Origin: UBA7332 sp051657165
Lineage (GTDB): Bacteria > Bacteroidota > Bacteroidia > Bacteroidales > UBA7332
Length of the DNA: 64,000 bases
Reading direction: 5' to 3'
NCBI GenBank assembly: GCA_051657165.1
Contig: JBOFKD010000306.1
Span: forward strand, 1 to 64,000
Shown: one piece after another, positions 1 to 9,609 of the stretch
Layout: each line of letters starts with the position of its first letter
How positions within the stretch are numbered: position 1 is the stretch's first letter
Translations under genes and position numbers: made by a program
Notes under the pieces: generated by a model
Database searches by the model: none
Seen by the model: the letters and a program-made list of their open reading frames with translations, nothing else
Told to the model about the DNA's origin: nothing

Positions 1-2
1 CT

Positions 3-1088
3 TATATTTTTGATCGCTTTTATCAGGTGAATCCTTCTGTATCATCGCCCGGAAGCGGGATAGGTCTTGCTTTGTCAAAAGGAATTATTGATCTCCATCA
101 TGGAGAGATATCAGTAACAAGTACGGTACAGTATGGAACAGTATTTACGGTGGATTTACCGCGGGAGAATGTGTTTGTAAATGATCCTTCAGTTTCTGTT
201 GTTGAGAGAGAGTCTGCGGGACAGTCTTTTCAGGAGGCTGAGGTTCTCAATGAAGAGGTCATTCAGACAGAATCAGCTCAACCGGAAGAGGCAGCAGATA
301 ATTCTGAGAGTGGAACAAAAGATTGTGTGCTGATTGTTGAAGATAATGAAGAACTCCTTCAGATACTAACCTCGCTGTTGTCTCCGGTTTATAAAGTGAT
401 TATTGCAATGAACGGAGAGGAAGGTCTTAAGAAAGTTATGGAGGAATCCCCCGATCTGGTACTTAGTGATATAATGATGCCCCGGATGTCCGGAACTGAA
501 ATGTGCTCAAAGATTAAGAATAACTTTGACCTGTGCCATATACCGGTTGTTCTGCTGACGGCATTGACTTCTGATAACAGGAAAATGGAAGGATTACAGT
601 GTGGAGCAGATGATTATATTGAAAAACCATTTAGTAATAATTTACTAATGGGACATATTGCAAATCTTATCCGCAACCGTAAGATCTTGAAACAAAAGTT
701 TGGACAGCAGTTTAGTGGCAGTGAGGAGACTGGAAATGATATTCAGTCACTGGCTCTGAACCCGATCGATGCTGAATTTTTGTTCCGGATGGAAGAGATT
801 ATCAAAGAGAATATTCCGAATCCGGAATTTGATGTAGCCACATTGGCAAGAGAGATGGCATTGAGCCGTAGTTCTTTGTATAATAAGCTAAAGGCATTAA
901 GTTGTATGACTCCGAATGAATTCATTCTGAATATCCGGTTAAAGTATTCAGCCGTATTATTGAAAAATAATCCGGAACTTCAGATTACAGAGATTGCTTA
1001 TCAGTCGGGCTTCAATTCTCTTCGCTATTTCAGACATTGTTTTAAGTCTGCTTATAATATTACTCCTCAGGAGTACCGGAATAAATAA
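3..1088 (+). CDS. Hybrid two-component system sensor/regulator (HTCS), 3' part only
   Basis: This is the C-terminal part of a one-protein sensor kinase/response regulator of the kind that controls Bacteroidetes glycan loci. The reading frame is open to the window edge, so the kinase start, periplasmic sensor and H-box lie outside. The first residues are the end of a HATPase domain, with an IFDRFYQ box followed by GSGIGLALSK. A receiver domain follows (about 310-640 bp), with VED acidic residues, a phospho-acceptor Asp in LSDIMMP (codon 468-470) and a Lys in EKPF. The last 100 residues form an AraC-type double helix-turn-helix (SRSSLYNKL and ITEIAYQSGFNSLRYF). A GTG at 27 could open a shorter frame but is not a real start. 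It is convergent with the GH109 gene and probably regulates the 1151-15743 locus; that pairing is inferred from position. Confidence 0.93.
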   Translation, partial: YIFDRFYQVNPSVSSPGSGIGLALSKGIIDLHHGEISVTSTVQYGTVFTVDLPRENVFVNDPSVSVVERESAGQSFQEAEVLNEEVIQTESAQPEEAADNSESGTKDCVLIVEDNEELLQILTSLLSPVYKVIIAMNGEEGLKKVMEESPDLVLSDIMMPRMSGTEMCSKIKNNFDLCHIPVVLLTALTSDNRKMEGLQCGADDYIEKPFSNNLLMGHIANLIRNRKILKQKFGQQFSGSEETGNDIQSLALNPIDAEFLFRMEEIIKENIPNPEFDVATLAREMALSRSSLYNKLKALSCMTPNEFILNIRLKYSAVLLKNNPELQITEIAYQSGFNSLRYFRHCFKSAYNITPQEYRNK

Positions 1089-1091
1089 AAA

Positions 1092-1128
1092 AAGAGCACG
1101 TATTAACCATAGGTCGGTACGTGCTCTT
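1092..1128. terminator. Bidirectional terminator between HTCS and GH109 genes
   Basis: Perfect 11-bp arms AAGAGCACGTA (1092-1102) and TACGTGCTCTT (1118-1128) with a 15-nt loop lie between two convergent genes. An A-rich run before the left arm gives a U-tract for leftward transcription, and GTCTTTT follows the right arm for rightward transcription. Confidence 0.85.
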
Positions 1129-1150
1129 GTCTTTTAAGTATTATCTCTAA

Positions 1151-2698
1151 TTAGTTACTTTCCTGCCATTCCTTAGCTCCCTGTTTTTTTAGTTCGCTGG
1201 TAAAATGCAGTGCTTTTTGCATGGCTATCGCTTCGTCCTCCGGAGATGCATAAGCATGTTTATAACCTTTTACGGTATTCCAGTCACCACGAGTGAAATC
1301 AGGAAATGCTACAGCTGCACAGTTGTTGTCCATTGAGAGTTCGCCCAGTTCAGCCAGACTGCACCATTCAGCCAGATCATAAACATCCATATCCAGAGGA
1401 AGTCCATTCTGAAGGCAGTAAATCAAACGCGCATCCATGATGAAATCCATCCCTCCGTGTCCTCCGACCTGTTTTGCCATTTCTCCATATTTTATCAATA
1501 TAGGGTGTTGATATTTAGAGATCAGAGCATCCATATCTTCTTTGGGTAGAAAACGGTGAGAATCCAGATTGTCAACAACCGGCTGTACTCCGGAGGCTGC
1601 CATCTGACTTGCATCAAGGGCATAACCCTGTGTCGGATATTTATTGGCAAATCCTTTCGTACCTGTTAACTGATAAAGGCGATTGTAGGGTTGAGGTGTC
1701 ATTACATTATGTTGTATCTCTATGACTTTCCCGTTTTCAGTACGGATGAGGGTTGTCGTGTGATCGCCATTTCTGAATTCCTCGCAGGAAGAACCTGTTC
1801 TTTGTGCGACAAGATCTTTCCCTACTACAGCTTCTGTATCCATTGCTACCAGTGTTTTCATTCTGTCACCGCGGTGTATGTCCAATACCTGAGTAACAGG
1901 ACCGAGTCCATGAGTGGCATACACATCTCCTCTGCGCTTTTTATTGTACTCTAATCTCCAGCCCAAAAGATCGGTACTGTCTTTTTTCCAGTAATGATCC
2001 CAGAATGGTTCCAGATTGTGTATGTAGGCTCCCTGTGCACGTATAACTTCTCCGAATACACCTTGCTGTGCCATATTCAGCGTGTTCATTTCGTACCAGT
2101 CGTAGCAGCAGTTTTCGAGAATAAAACAATGTTTGCGGGTTTGTTCGCTGAGATCCACCAGTGTCCAGCATTCATTCAGATCCATTGCCGAAGGGACTTC
2201 AATGGCTACATGTTTTCCGTTCTTCATAGCTAATTCAGCCACCGGAGAATGATGCATCCAGTCAGTAGCTATATACACCAGATCAATATCATCGCGCAGG
2301 CACAACTGTTCATAGCCGTTTTCTCCTGAATAGATAGCCGCTTTTGGCATAGATGCCTGTTTCAGATATTCCTGACATTTCTCTGCTGAAGATTGGTTAT
2401 AGTCACAAAGCGCTACAATTTGTACCCCCGGGATATGAGTGAATCTTTTAACTGCACCCGGTCCTCTCATACCTAGTCCGACGAAACCGACACGTACAAC
2501 TTCCATTTTAGGAGCGGTTAGTCCGATGGCACTTTTCTGGCCATCTTTTCGTGCGGGAGTCTCTGTGATAATAGTTCCTTTATCCCAATGCCAGCGAGTC
2601 CCGTAAGAACTGGTTTCTGTCTGTTTCGTTTGCTGAGGAGAACATGCCAGAAGCATGTAACCTGCCAGTGTGTAACACAATAATGTCTTTAGTTTCAT
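1151..2698 (-). CDS. GH109-like Gfo/Idh/MocA-fold glycosidase lipoprotein
   Basis: This is an NAD-dependent glycosidase of the GH109 type, a family whose characterised members remove alpha-linked GalNAc (blood group A). The lipobox LLAC (Cys19) predicts a lipoprotein. A Rossmann fold begins at about residue 68, with GFVGLG (G71, G74, G76). The body carries the family signatures ENCCYDW, THGLGP, GHGGMDF and DVYDLAEW, which match my memory of the Elizabethkingia enzyme. Its 515 residues are slightly longer than that enzyme because of the N-terminal linker. It is last in a leftward operon behind the heparinase-family and M60 genes, with a 28-bp gap. Activity on other alpha-hexosaminides or galactosides is possible because the family is not uniform. 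Confidence 0.87.
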   Translation of the reverse strand: MKLKTLLCYTLAGYMLLACSPQQTKQTETSSYGTRWHWDKGTIITETPARKDGQKSAIGLTAPKMEVVRVGFVGLGMRGPGAVKRFTHIPGVQIVALCDYNQSSAEKCQEYLKQASMPKAAIYSGENGYEQLCLRDDIDLVYIATDWMHHSPVAELAMKNGKHVAIEVPSAMDLNECWTLVDLSEQTRKHCFILENCCYDWYEMNTLNMAQQGVFGEVIRAQGAYIHNLEPFWDHYWKKDSTDLLGWRLEYNKKRRGDVYATHGLGPVTQVLDIHRGDRMKTLVAMDTEAVVGKDLVAQRTGSSCEEFRNGDHTTTLIRTENGKVIEIQHNVMTPQPYNRLYQLTGTKGFANKYPTQGYALDASQMAASGVQPVVDNLDSHRFLPKEDMDALISKYQHPILIKYGEMAKQVGGHGGMDFIMDARLIYCLQNGLPLDMDVYDLAEWCSLAELGELSMDNNCAAVAFPDFTRGDWNTVKGYKHAYASPEDEAIAMQKALHFTSELKKQGAKEWQESN

Positions 2699-2726
2699 TG
2701 TAAATGGTATTTTGGTTTTGACTGTT

Positions 2727-4553
2727 TTATTCCGGGATGCTGCTAAGCTGAATAATTATTTTTCCTTTTTCTCCTTCAAACCGGCAGACAGCTTCAAGGA
2801 TATTGAGTCCTCTGACAGGATATTCAATCTCAAAATTATTCTTTGCCGGATAGCTTTTAAAAGAGGCATTATCCGGAGAAAGAATCTTCAGATAAAATCT
2901 TTTACCGTCACGTGTCAGATAAGCTTTTTTGTCATCTGTGTGTATTTCGGCTTTACTTAGCATTCTCCAGGATATATATGACTCCGGATCTTCAAGAATG
3001 ACATTGTCTTCTATACATACATTCCGGTCGTTCATTAAATGGAATGTGCGAGAAACGGATTTTGCATCACCGGCATAAAGAGAAGACAAATCCAGTGTTA
3101 CAAATGGCTGACTGCATTGAGTTCCGTCTTCACAAATAAAAGCTTTTCCTTCTGCGTGCTGCAAGTTACCGTTGATACTAAGTGTATTATGAGACAGGTT
3201 GTTGTTTCTGAAGTAGCTCCATCGCTTTCCTCCCTGTTTATAGTCCCAGAATCCCGGAAGGCTGTAGTCGTCGGCTCCGGGATCTTCACTCCAGCATACG
3301 CTGTCACTCTCTATGATAAAAGTTCCGCAATCCATTTGTTGATGAGCTTGTCCGGGTTCGCCGCCTTTAGCAATCAGAAATACAGAGCCTTTTTCTTCGC
3401 GATTGCCATTCAGAACGATTAAGTCGTTGATCGAATTCCTGTAAACTTCGGCAGGAGGTAATTTCGCGGAACGATTGGCAACTGCTGTATCGAACCAGGG
3501 CAGACAGAGAAAGAATAATTGATGGAGGCTCTTATCTTTTCTGATAACCTCTGTAAGTTCTTTTCTGTACCATTCACTCACTTCAGGCTGATTATAGTGC
3601 TTTCCGAAGAAGAAAAAAGCAGGACTGTTTATCTCCTCATTTCCGGCATTACCAAAATTAAATCGTTGTCCGGCAGGAGTGAGCGTTCGTTTATAGAACA
3701 AAGCTGTACGGGGAATCCCTTCCATATGAGAAATTTTACCTTTATCTCCACCGTTTTCCATTACTGCCTTTAAATAGACAGAGAGGTAAGCCGTCGTATA
3801 CCCCCAGTATGCAGGACCTTCATAACATACTCCGTCAGGTGCAAAATGTTTCATGCAATTAGGAATATATTGAGCTGCATTCTTCAGAATTGTGTTTACT
3901 TCTTCCGGATAATCTTCAGCAACAGCCAGAGCAGCCATTGTCATTCCTGCATTACAAACCACATTCCAGTTGGTTTCTCTTTTAGCCCAGCTACCCACTT
4001 TGCCGTTCTCATATTCATTCAGTACAACAGACAGCGCTCTTTCGTAGAGAGTTTTCCGTACGATTTCTTTAGTAGTTTCCGGCAAAACATCATAAAGCCA
4101 GTCATAAGCAATAGCTACACCGGTGCTTAATTCGGATGTATCCAGGTAGTGTTTCGGACTCCAGTCTGGTAGCTGACAGATGTAGAGTAATATCCGGTTT
4201 ACGGCATCAGCATATTTCGGATCACCGTATATGCGGTAAGCTGTAGCAAGAGTTGTTAGTCTGAATACATAACTTCGGGCAATACTCAGAATATTTCCGT
4301 GTTTATCCTTTTGGTAGGGTATCTGAGGAATAAGGATAACAGAGTCTGCTTTTTCTTTTAAGAAGATACTTAACTCTTTAGCAAGCGGATCTGTTGCGAT
4401 ATTTGACCGGACATCAGCCTCATCAGCAGGAGTAAACAGAAGACGCGGATGAGGTGAGAACTTAGAGACTTGTGCGTATACATTTGTATTTACAAATAAT
4501 ACGACGAGTAAAGAAATAAGTTTCAGTATATGAGTTATTTGTTTTGCGATCAT
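2727..4553 (-). CDS. Heparinase II/III-family polysaccharide lyase-like protein
   Basis: This is a secreted protein with a signal peptide (about residues 1-27, ending VYA) and the two-domain heparinase II/III plan: an (alpha/alpha) toroid at about 35-370 and a beta-sandwich at 380-605. Three candidate catalytic or substrate positions are in the right order: Asn in ETNWNVVCN (N195/N197), Tyr in CYEGPAYWGY (Y244/Y249) and His in QAHQQMD (H404). Lyases of this fold cleave beside uronic acids and leave a 4,5-unsaturated sugar. The GH88 gene 7 kb away would process such a product, which supports lyase activity. The PL family and substrate cannot be settled by eye. The gene is 10 bp downstream of the M60 gene in the same operon. 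Confidence 0.85.
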   Translation of the reverse strand: MIAKQITHILKLISLLVVLFVNTNVYAQVSKFSPHPRLLFTPADEADVRSNIATDPLAKELSIFLKEKADSVILIPQIPYQKDKHGNILSIARSYVFRLTTLATAYRIYGDPKYADAVNRILLYICQLPDWSPKHYLDTSELSTGVAIAYDWLYDVLPETTKEIVRKTLYERALSVVLNEYENGKVGSWAKRETNWNVVCNAGMTMAALAVAEDYPEEVNTILKNAAQYIPNCMKHFAPDGVCYEGPAYWGYTTAYLSVYLKAVMENGGDKGKISHMEGIPRTALFYKRTLTPAGQRFNFGNAGNEEINSPAFFFFGKHYNQPEVSEWYRKELTEVIRKDKSLHQLFFLCLPWFDTAVANRSAKLPPAEVYRNSINDLIVLNGNREEKGSVFLIAKGGEPGQAHQQMDCGTFIIESDSVCWSEDPGADDYSLPGFWDYKQGGKRWSYFRNNNLSHNTLSINGNLQHAEGKAFICEDGTQCSQPFVTLDLSSLYAGDAKSVSRTFHLMNDRNVCIEDNVILEDPESYISWRMLSKAEIHTDDKKAYLTRDGKRFYLKILSPDNASFKSYPAKNNFEIEYPVRGLNILEAVCRFEGEKGKIIIQLSSIPE

Positions 4554-4563
4554 ATTTAGTGTT

Positions 4564-6096
4564 TTAATCAGTTATGCGGGACAGATCTATAGCTGGTTTC
4601 GGATAATTCTTATCCGATATATATTGTTTCAGATCATCCATATCTTGTTGTGAGATATTGAATTTATAGTTACTGTAATCCCCGATATCATAGACTCCGT
4701 TTTCAAAAAAGCCCCAGGTCCGGAAGAAGTCAGTTAAATCCGTTTTTGTCAGATCACAGCATAGCTTCATGAATTCATGCATATTTTTTATTGACTCATT
4801 TCCGGTTCCTTTGTGCGGATTGTTTCGCAGATGTTCCATCATATCGGCATAAAAGTCAGGGTATCCTTTTTGGGTGAAATAAACATGAAGTTGCCAGAAA
4901 GGTACCAGTTTATGAAACGGATCTTTGATTGTCATCACAAACTTGCTGTTTCCTGAATCGGGTATTTGCCCGAAAGCTTTCGTGTAAATATCCCGGTTGC
5001 TCAGTCTGCTTGGTGCCCCCAGTTGCATAGAGGCAAACATGGAGAACAGATTATTGCTTACCTCTGTCATTCCTCCCCAGGTTAATTGCGGACGCATCTG
5101 CATGACATGACCGATTTCATGATGAACACCCCAGTTTGTTACAACATCTTTATTAATTGCCATATCCATTGTTTTTTCATCACCCAGAAATGCGACACCG
5201 TCTTTGTCTCTGAACATATAATAGTTATAGTTCACACGAGCAAGTATGCGCTTGTCCGGTATCCGGTTATATTTTACAGCTCCTGAAAAACGATACTGTT
5301 CATACATGATCTTATCGTAGTTTTCAGCTAACTCTAACCCTGAGTTGTACGCAAATTGTTTCAGAAATTTTACCGGATATGCCAGTTGCATATAACGTGT
5401 TTTTACATCCAGGACAGGACCGGTAGCATTGTCCAGAAGTCTTTTCCAGTCTTCATTCGAGTGAACGGAGGAATCAAAATATCCATTGACCGTTCCTGTC
5501 AGAAAGTGAATACTCACAGACGGTGCATCTTCTACACAGTCAGCAAAGTAATTCAGATATACATTACCGGCTTTCTCTACATATATTACATTGACACCTT
5601 CACGGAGTGTAATTTCCTGTTTTTTTAGACTCCAGCCTTCCGGATCTTTCGTCGGAAGAAAACCCGGAGTTGGCTGTCTTTCCCAATCCGGTATAAGAAG
5701 ACTGATGTTTCTGCCATGAAGATCTCCTGTCAGCACAACATTTTCACCGGCTTCAAGATAAATGCCGGTCATATTTTCATAAAGACTGTAGCCGTCTTTC
5801 AGTTTTAAAAGATTCTCAAGTCCTTTATCCGATAATACCGGTTTATATGAATGATGTTTATAATTCTTCCGGTATGTATTAGTTAATAAACCGGCAGCCA
5901 GTTGTTTCATTAACGGGCTTTGCATTTTTGCCAGATCTTTTTTTCGGAAATTATCATTTAGTGCACCGCAGCTCCAATCCTTAAAGTAGATCAGGTCATG
6001 AGTAATTGAGCGTGTGGAATAAGACTTGTTTCCGGCAGTGAGTTCGTATTGAAAACACGTCAGAATGATGAGCAGAGAGATAATGGTTGTTTTCAT
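4564..6096 (-). CDS. M60-like (mucin/glycoprotein) zinc metallopeptidase
   Basis: This is a secreted peptidase of the enhancin/SslE-type M60 family, whose Bacteroidales members cut O-glycosylated mucin-like proteins. A signal peptide covers about residues 1-21. The gluzincin motif HEIGH (H326, E327, H330) is followed 14 residues later by the third ligand Glu in GGMTEVSNN (E345), the expected HExxHx(8,28)E pattern. The N-terminal half (about 30-220) is a beta-rich accessory region that could be a glycan-binding module. It is the first gene of the leftward operon and is read divergently from susC-like 6448. A glycopeptidase beside a lyase suggests that the substrate glycan is attached to protein. 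Confidence 0.92.
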   Translation of the reverse strand: MKTTIISLLIILTCFQYELTAGNKSYSTRSITHDLIYFKDWSCGALNDNFRKKDLAKMQSPLMKQLAAGLLTNTYRKNYKHHSYKPVLSDKGLENLLKLKDGYSLYENMTGIYLEAGENVVLTGDLHGRNISLLIPDWERQPTPGFLPTKDPEGWSLKKQEITLREGVNVIYVEKAGNVYLNYFADCVEDAPSVSIHFLTGTVNGYFDSSVHSNEDWKRLLDNATGPVLDVKTRYMQLAYPVKFLKQFAYNSGLELAENYDKIMYEQYRFSGAVKYNRIPDKRILARVNYNYYMFRDKDGVAFLGDEKTMDMAINKDVVTNWGVHHEIGHVMQMRPQLTWGGMTEVSNNLFSMFASMQLGAPSRLSNRDIYTKAFGQIPDSGNSKFVMTIKDPFHKLVPFWQLHVYFTQKGYPDFYADMMEHLRNNPHKGTGNESIKNMHEFMKLCCDLTKTDLTDFFRTWGFFENGVYDIGDYSNYKFNISQQDMDDLKQYISDKNYPKPAIDLSRITD

Positions 6097-6447
6097 TTAT
6101 TATCAGATATGTTTATATAACGTTGGGATAGTTTTGATTTATTTGCACTACAAAAATAAGAGAATACGGGGTTTTAGAGGGGATATATTGTCTATTCGGG
6201 GGGGTATATATGTGTAATAAGTAATTTATTTTAGTCAGAATCATTTTATGAGTCTTATATGTCGATTATTTGTTTCGACGCTGATTGTATGCTTGTTTGA
6301 ACCGTCTTTTCGTTGTAAATGAAATACATTCCTGAATGTTAAATCATCTGTGTTGTATGTTTTCTCCCCTGAAAAAGACAAATCTAATCCCTTGCATCAA
6401 AAGCAAAGTACTTGTTTTGCACAAAACCTTAAAACAAAATAATAACT
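6097..6447. promoter_or_regulatory. Divergent promoter region, M60 operon / SusC operon
   Basis: This 351-bp gene-free stretch separates two divergent operons. On the minus strand TATTTTTG (forward CAAAAATA, 6151-6158) matches the Bacteroidetes -7 box TAnnTTTG about 55 bp before the M60 start. On the plus strand the best candidate is a weaker TTGTTTTG near 6412-6419. Two TTGTTT-nn-AC half-sites 23 bp apart (6270 and 6293) could be part of a regulator site, but the evidence is thin. Confidence 0.5.
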
Positions 6448-9400
6448 ATGTGCCAGCAAAAAAAGAAGTGCAGTTCTTATACTGCAATTTCAGGTTGTCT
6501 GATCGGAGGTGCTTTATTCTTAGCTTCAGGTTCTGTGTATGCTGCAGCTGACCATAATGGTCGTATCGAATCAGCAATTGTTGCTCAAACCGGAAGAACA
6601 ATAAGTGGTATTGTTCTGGACGAAAAGGGAGAATCAATTATCGGAGCTAATATCAGAGTGAAGAATTCGCAAATCGGGACTATTACTGATATTGACGGAC
6701 GATTCATTCTGAATCATGTACCTTCAGGATCTGTTCTTCAGATCAGTTATATCGGATATAAAGATCAGGATGTGAAAGTCGGAGAAAAATCAGATCTGAC
6801 GATAAAAATGCAGGAGGATACAAAATTGATTGATGAGGTGGTCGTTGTGGGTTATGCATCCCAGAAGAAGGAGAATCTTTCGGGTTCAGTCTCGTCAGTT
6901 GATATGTCCGGTATTTCAGAAAAGCGACCGATCACAAATTTATCATCCGGTCTGGCCGGAATGGCAGCCGGAGTATCGGTTACTTCCTCAAGTAATAAGC
7001 CGGGCGATGATAATAGTTCTATTCTTGTACGGGGACAGGGAACACTGAATAACTCGGCTCCGCTTGTAATTATTGATGGGGTGGAGAGTAATATAAATAG
7101 TGTATCTCCTCAGGATGTAGAAAGTATGACAGTCCTGAAAGATGCAGCGTCAGCTTCTATTTATGGTTCACGTGCAGCAAACGGGGTAATCCTGATCACA
7201 ACCAAAAAGGGAAAAAGCGGGAAGGTTAATATTGATTATACAGGATACGTGTCGCTTGAATCTATCGGGAAAACGGTGGATGCAGTCTCGGATTATGCGA
7301 CATATATGGAATTAATGAATGAAGCCTATACCAATAGCGGACAGCCCGCCCGCTTTACGGATAAAACAATAAGTGAGTGGCGGAATGATGGCGGACGCAA
7401 TCCTTTATTATATCCCAATACAAACTGGGTGGATGAAGTGTTCCGGACAGCAGTTGCTACGAATCACAATATATCTCTGAGCGGAGGATCTGATAAAATT
7501 TCATTTTATACTTCATTCGGATATAATATGAATCCGGGTGTCATGGAAAATTCAGGATATGAACGCTATAGCTTCCGCTCAAATGTTGAGGCTAAAGTAA
7601 CTTCCTGGCTTACACTCGGAGCAAAACTTAATGGCTATCTGGCTAATACAGATTTAGGACAGGATAAGGTAGGTGATGTTTTTACTTATGGAGTTGCCAG
7701 TACACCCGGTATCGTGCTCAGACATCCCGACGGAAGATATGGCGGACAGCAAAATCCGGAAGATGATATGCAGGCAAATAATCCTCTTCTATCCTTATAT
7801 AAAGAAGTCGGAGGGAAGAAGGAAAGGAACATGAGAGCTCAGTTTAACGGTACTATTGATATTTGTAAAGGGTTAAGTGTTTACGGATCCTATTCATATG
7901 AATTTACAGATAAGGACAACTGGAAGAAAACAAATCTGACCGATACCTGGAATTTTAATACCGAATCTATCGTACAGAAAGACTCCCGCCGTAATTATAT
8001 TTATAGCTATAACCGGAAGATTGAAAGAATGTTTATGGATGGGGTAATCCGTTATGAGAATCGATTCCTGAAAGATAAGTTCGATCTGAAAGCTATGCTG
8101 GGTGCCAGTCAGGAGATGCGCAGGGACCGTTCTTTTGATAGTAAGAAATACGACTGGGTAGATCCGTCTGTTGATGTTATTAATGGTGCTACGGGTGAAG
8201 CGGTTGCCACAGGTTCGCATGCTGAATGGGCCATGCATTCCTATTTCGGAAGGGTAAATATGGGATGGGCTAATAAATATTTACTGGAAATGAATCTTCG
8301 TGCAGATGCTTCATCCCGCTTTCTTAAAAACAAACGATGGGGATATTTTCCTTCTTTCTCAGGTGCGTGGCGTGTAGATCAGGAGAGCTTTATGAGAAAT
8401 ACACGAAACTGGCTCGATGGTCTGAAGTTCCGTGCATCGTGGGGTAAACTTGGGAATAATTATTTGAGTAGTGACTATATGGCTATTCCTACTTATGCTC
8501 AGGCTAATTACGTATTGAACGGAGGAATGGTGATCGGGATGGCTCAAACAGCCCTGGCTAACGGAAACCTGACATGGGAAAGTACTGCTGTTACAAATGT
8601 GGGGGTAGACTTTAATGTGCTGGATAACCGTTTGTCCGGAACAGCCGAATACTTCTATAAGAAGACATCAGACATTCTGATAGATCTTCCTGCTCCTCTG
8701 GTTCATGGTTCCTCGTCTGTTCCTACTCAGAACAGTGCTGAAGTATTGAATAAAGGGTTTGAACTCTCTTTAAACTGGTCTGATAAGATAAAAGACTTTC
8801 GTTACAATGTTGGTCTGAATATGACCTTTATAGATAACAAAGTGACGAAATTTAAAGGAGACGAGATGAGTATTAACGGAAGTACGATGATCAAGGAAGG
8901 ATATGCGATAAATACACAGTACATTTTAGTTGCAGACCGGATAATTCAGAATCAGAGTGATCTGGATTATGTACAGTCACTGATAGATAATGCTCCAGTA
9001 GTTGATGGTAAACCCGTAAATCCATTCCAAACATACAAACGCCCTGAAATGGGAGATGTTCTTTATAAAGATACGGACGGAAATGGAATTTTTAATGATG
9101 ACGACCGTGTGCCTCTGGGTTATGGAGATACTCCCCGCTTCCTGTATAATATCACTTTGGGTGTAGAGTATAAAGGTTTTGATCTTTCTACAGTACTTTC
9201 CGGAACTGGAAGTTATAAAGTACAGTATCAGACGATGCACTCTTCATCTCTGGCTTATGGAAATCAGATTAGTCGTGAGATTGCAGATGGACGATGGTTT
9301 GAGGGACGTACAGATGCAATCTATCCGAGATTGCTGACAGGCGATGGACGCAACACCCGTAGTAGTACACTGTGGGAAACCAATAAATCTTATTTCAAAA

Positions 9401-9594
9401 TACGTAATATTCAACTCGGATATACATTACCGCTCAGATGGAGCAAAGCTGCATCTCTGAATCGGGTGCGTGTGTTTTGCAGTCTGGAGAATTTCTTCAC
9501 ATTTACCAATTATGCAGGGATGGATCCTGAAACTGATAAAATATCATATCCGACAATGCGTCAGGCTTCTTTCGGTTTAAATGTTACTTTTTAA
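6448..9594 (+). CDS. SusC-like TonB-dependent outer-membrane glycan importer
   Basis: This outer-membrane beta-barrel pulls oligosaccharides into the periplasm using TonB energy, working with the SusD-like lipoprotein encoded next. It has a signal peptide (about 1-32, ending VYA) and a carboxypeptidase-regulatory-like beta-sandwich (about 48-125) with the usual GTITDIDGRF and IGYKD segments. The TonB box lies around DEVVVVGYA. The plug carries VLKDAASASIYGSRAANGV, and the barrel ends in the outer-membrane signature LNVTF. The length of 1048 residues is normal. The ATG at 6448 gives a long but plausible signal peptide. The gap to the SusD gene is 15 bp. Confidence 0.96.
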   Translation: MCQQKKKCSSYTAISGCLIGGALFLASGSVYAAADHNGRIESAIVAQTGRTISGIVLDEKGESIIGANIRVKNSQIGTITDIDGRFILNHVPSGSVLQISYIGYKDQDVKVGEKSDLTIKMQEDTKLIDEVVVVGYASQKKENLSGSVSSVDMSGISEKRPITNLSSGLAGMAAGVSVTSSSNKPGDDNSSILVRGQGTLNNSAPLVIIDGVESNINSVSPQDVESMTVLKDAASASIYGSRAANGVILITTKKGKSGKVNIDYTGYVSLESIGKTVDAVSDYATYMELMNEAYTNSGQPARFTDKTISEWRNDGGRNPLLYPNTNWVDEVFRTAVATNHNISLSGGSDKISFYTSFGYNMNPGVMENSGYERYSFRSNVEAKVTSWLTLGAKLNGYLANTDLGQDKVGDVFTYGVASTPGIVLRHPDGRYGGQQNPEDDMQANNPLLSLYKEVGGKKERNMRAQFNGTIDICKGLSVYGSYSYEFTDKDNWKKTNLTDTWNFNTESIVQKDSRRNYIYSYNRKIERMFMDGVIRYENRFLKDKFDLKAMLGASQEMRRDRSFDSKKYDWVDPSVDVINGATGEAVATGSHAEWAMHSYFGRVNMGWANKYLLEMNLRADASSRFLKNKRWGYFPSFSGAWRVDQESFMRNTRNWLDGLKFRASWGKLGNNYLSSDYMAIPTYAQANYVLNGGMVIGMAQTALANGNLTWESTAVTNVGVDFNVLDNRLSGTAEYFYKKTSDILIDLPAPLVHGSSSVPTQNSAEVLNKGFELSLNWSDKIKDFRYNVGLNMTFIDNKVTKFKGDEMSINGSTMIKEGYAINTQYILVADRIIQNQSDLDYVQSLIDNAPVVDGKPVNPFQTYKRPEMGDVLYKDTDGNGIFNDDDRVPLGYGDTPRFLYNITLGVEYKGFDLSTVLSGTGSYKVQYQTMHSSSLAYGNQISREIADGRWFEGRTDAIYPRLLTGDGRNTRSSTLWETNKSYFKIRNIQLGYTLPLRWSKAASLNRVRVFCSLENFFTFTNYAGMDPETDKISYPTMRQASFGLNVTF

Positions 9595-9609
9595 AATCAA
9601 ACATTCATC

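Noticed and set aside
27..29. GTG start for the first gene
   Set aside because: The frame continues upstream with the conserved IFDRFYQ kinase box, so the gene is truncated by the window edge.
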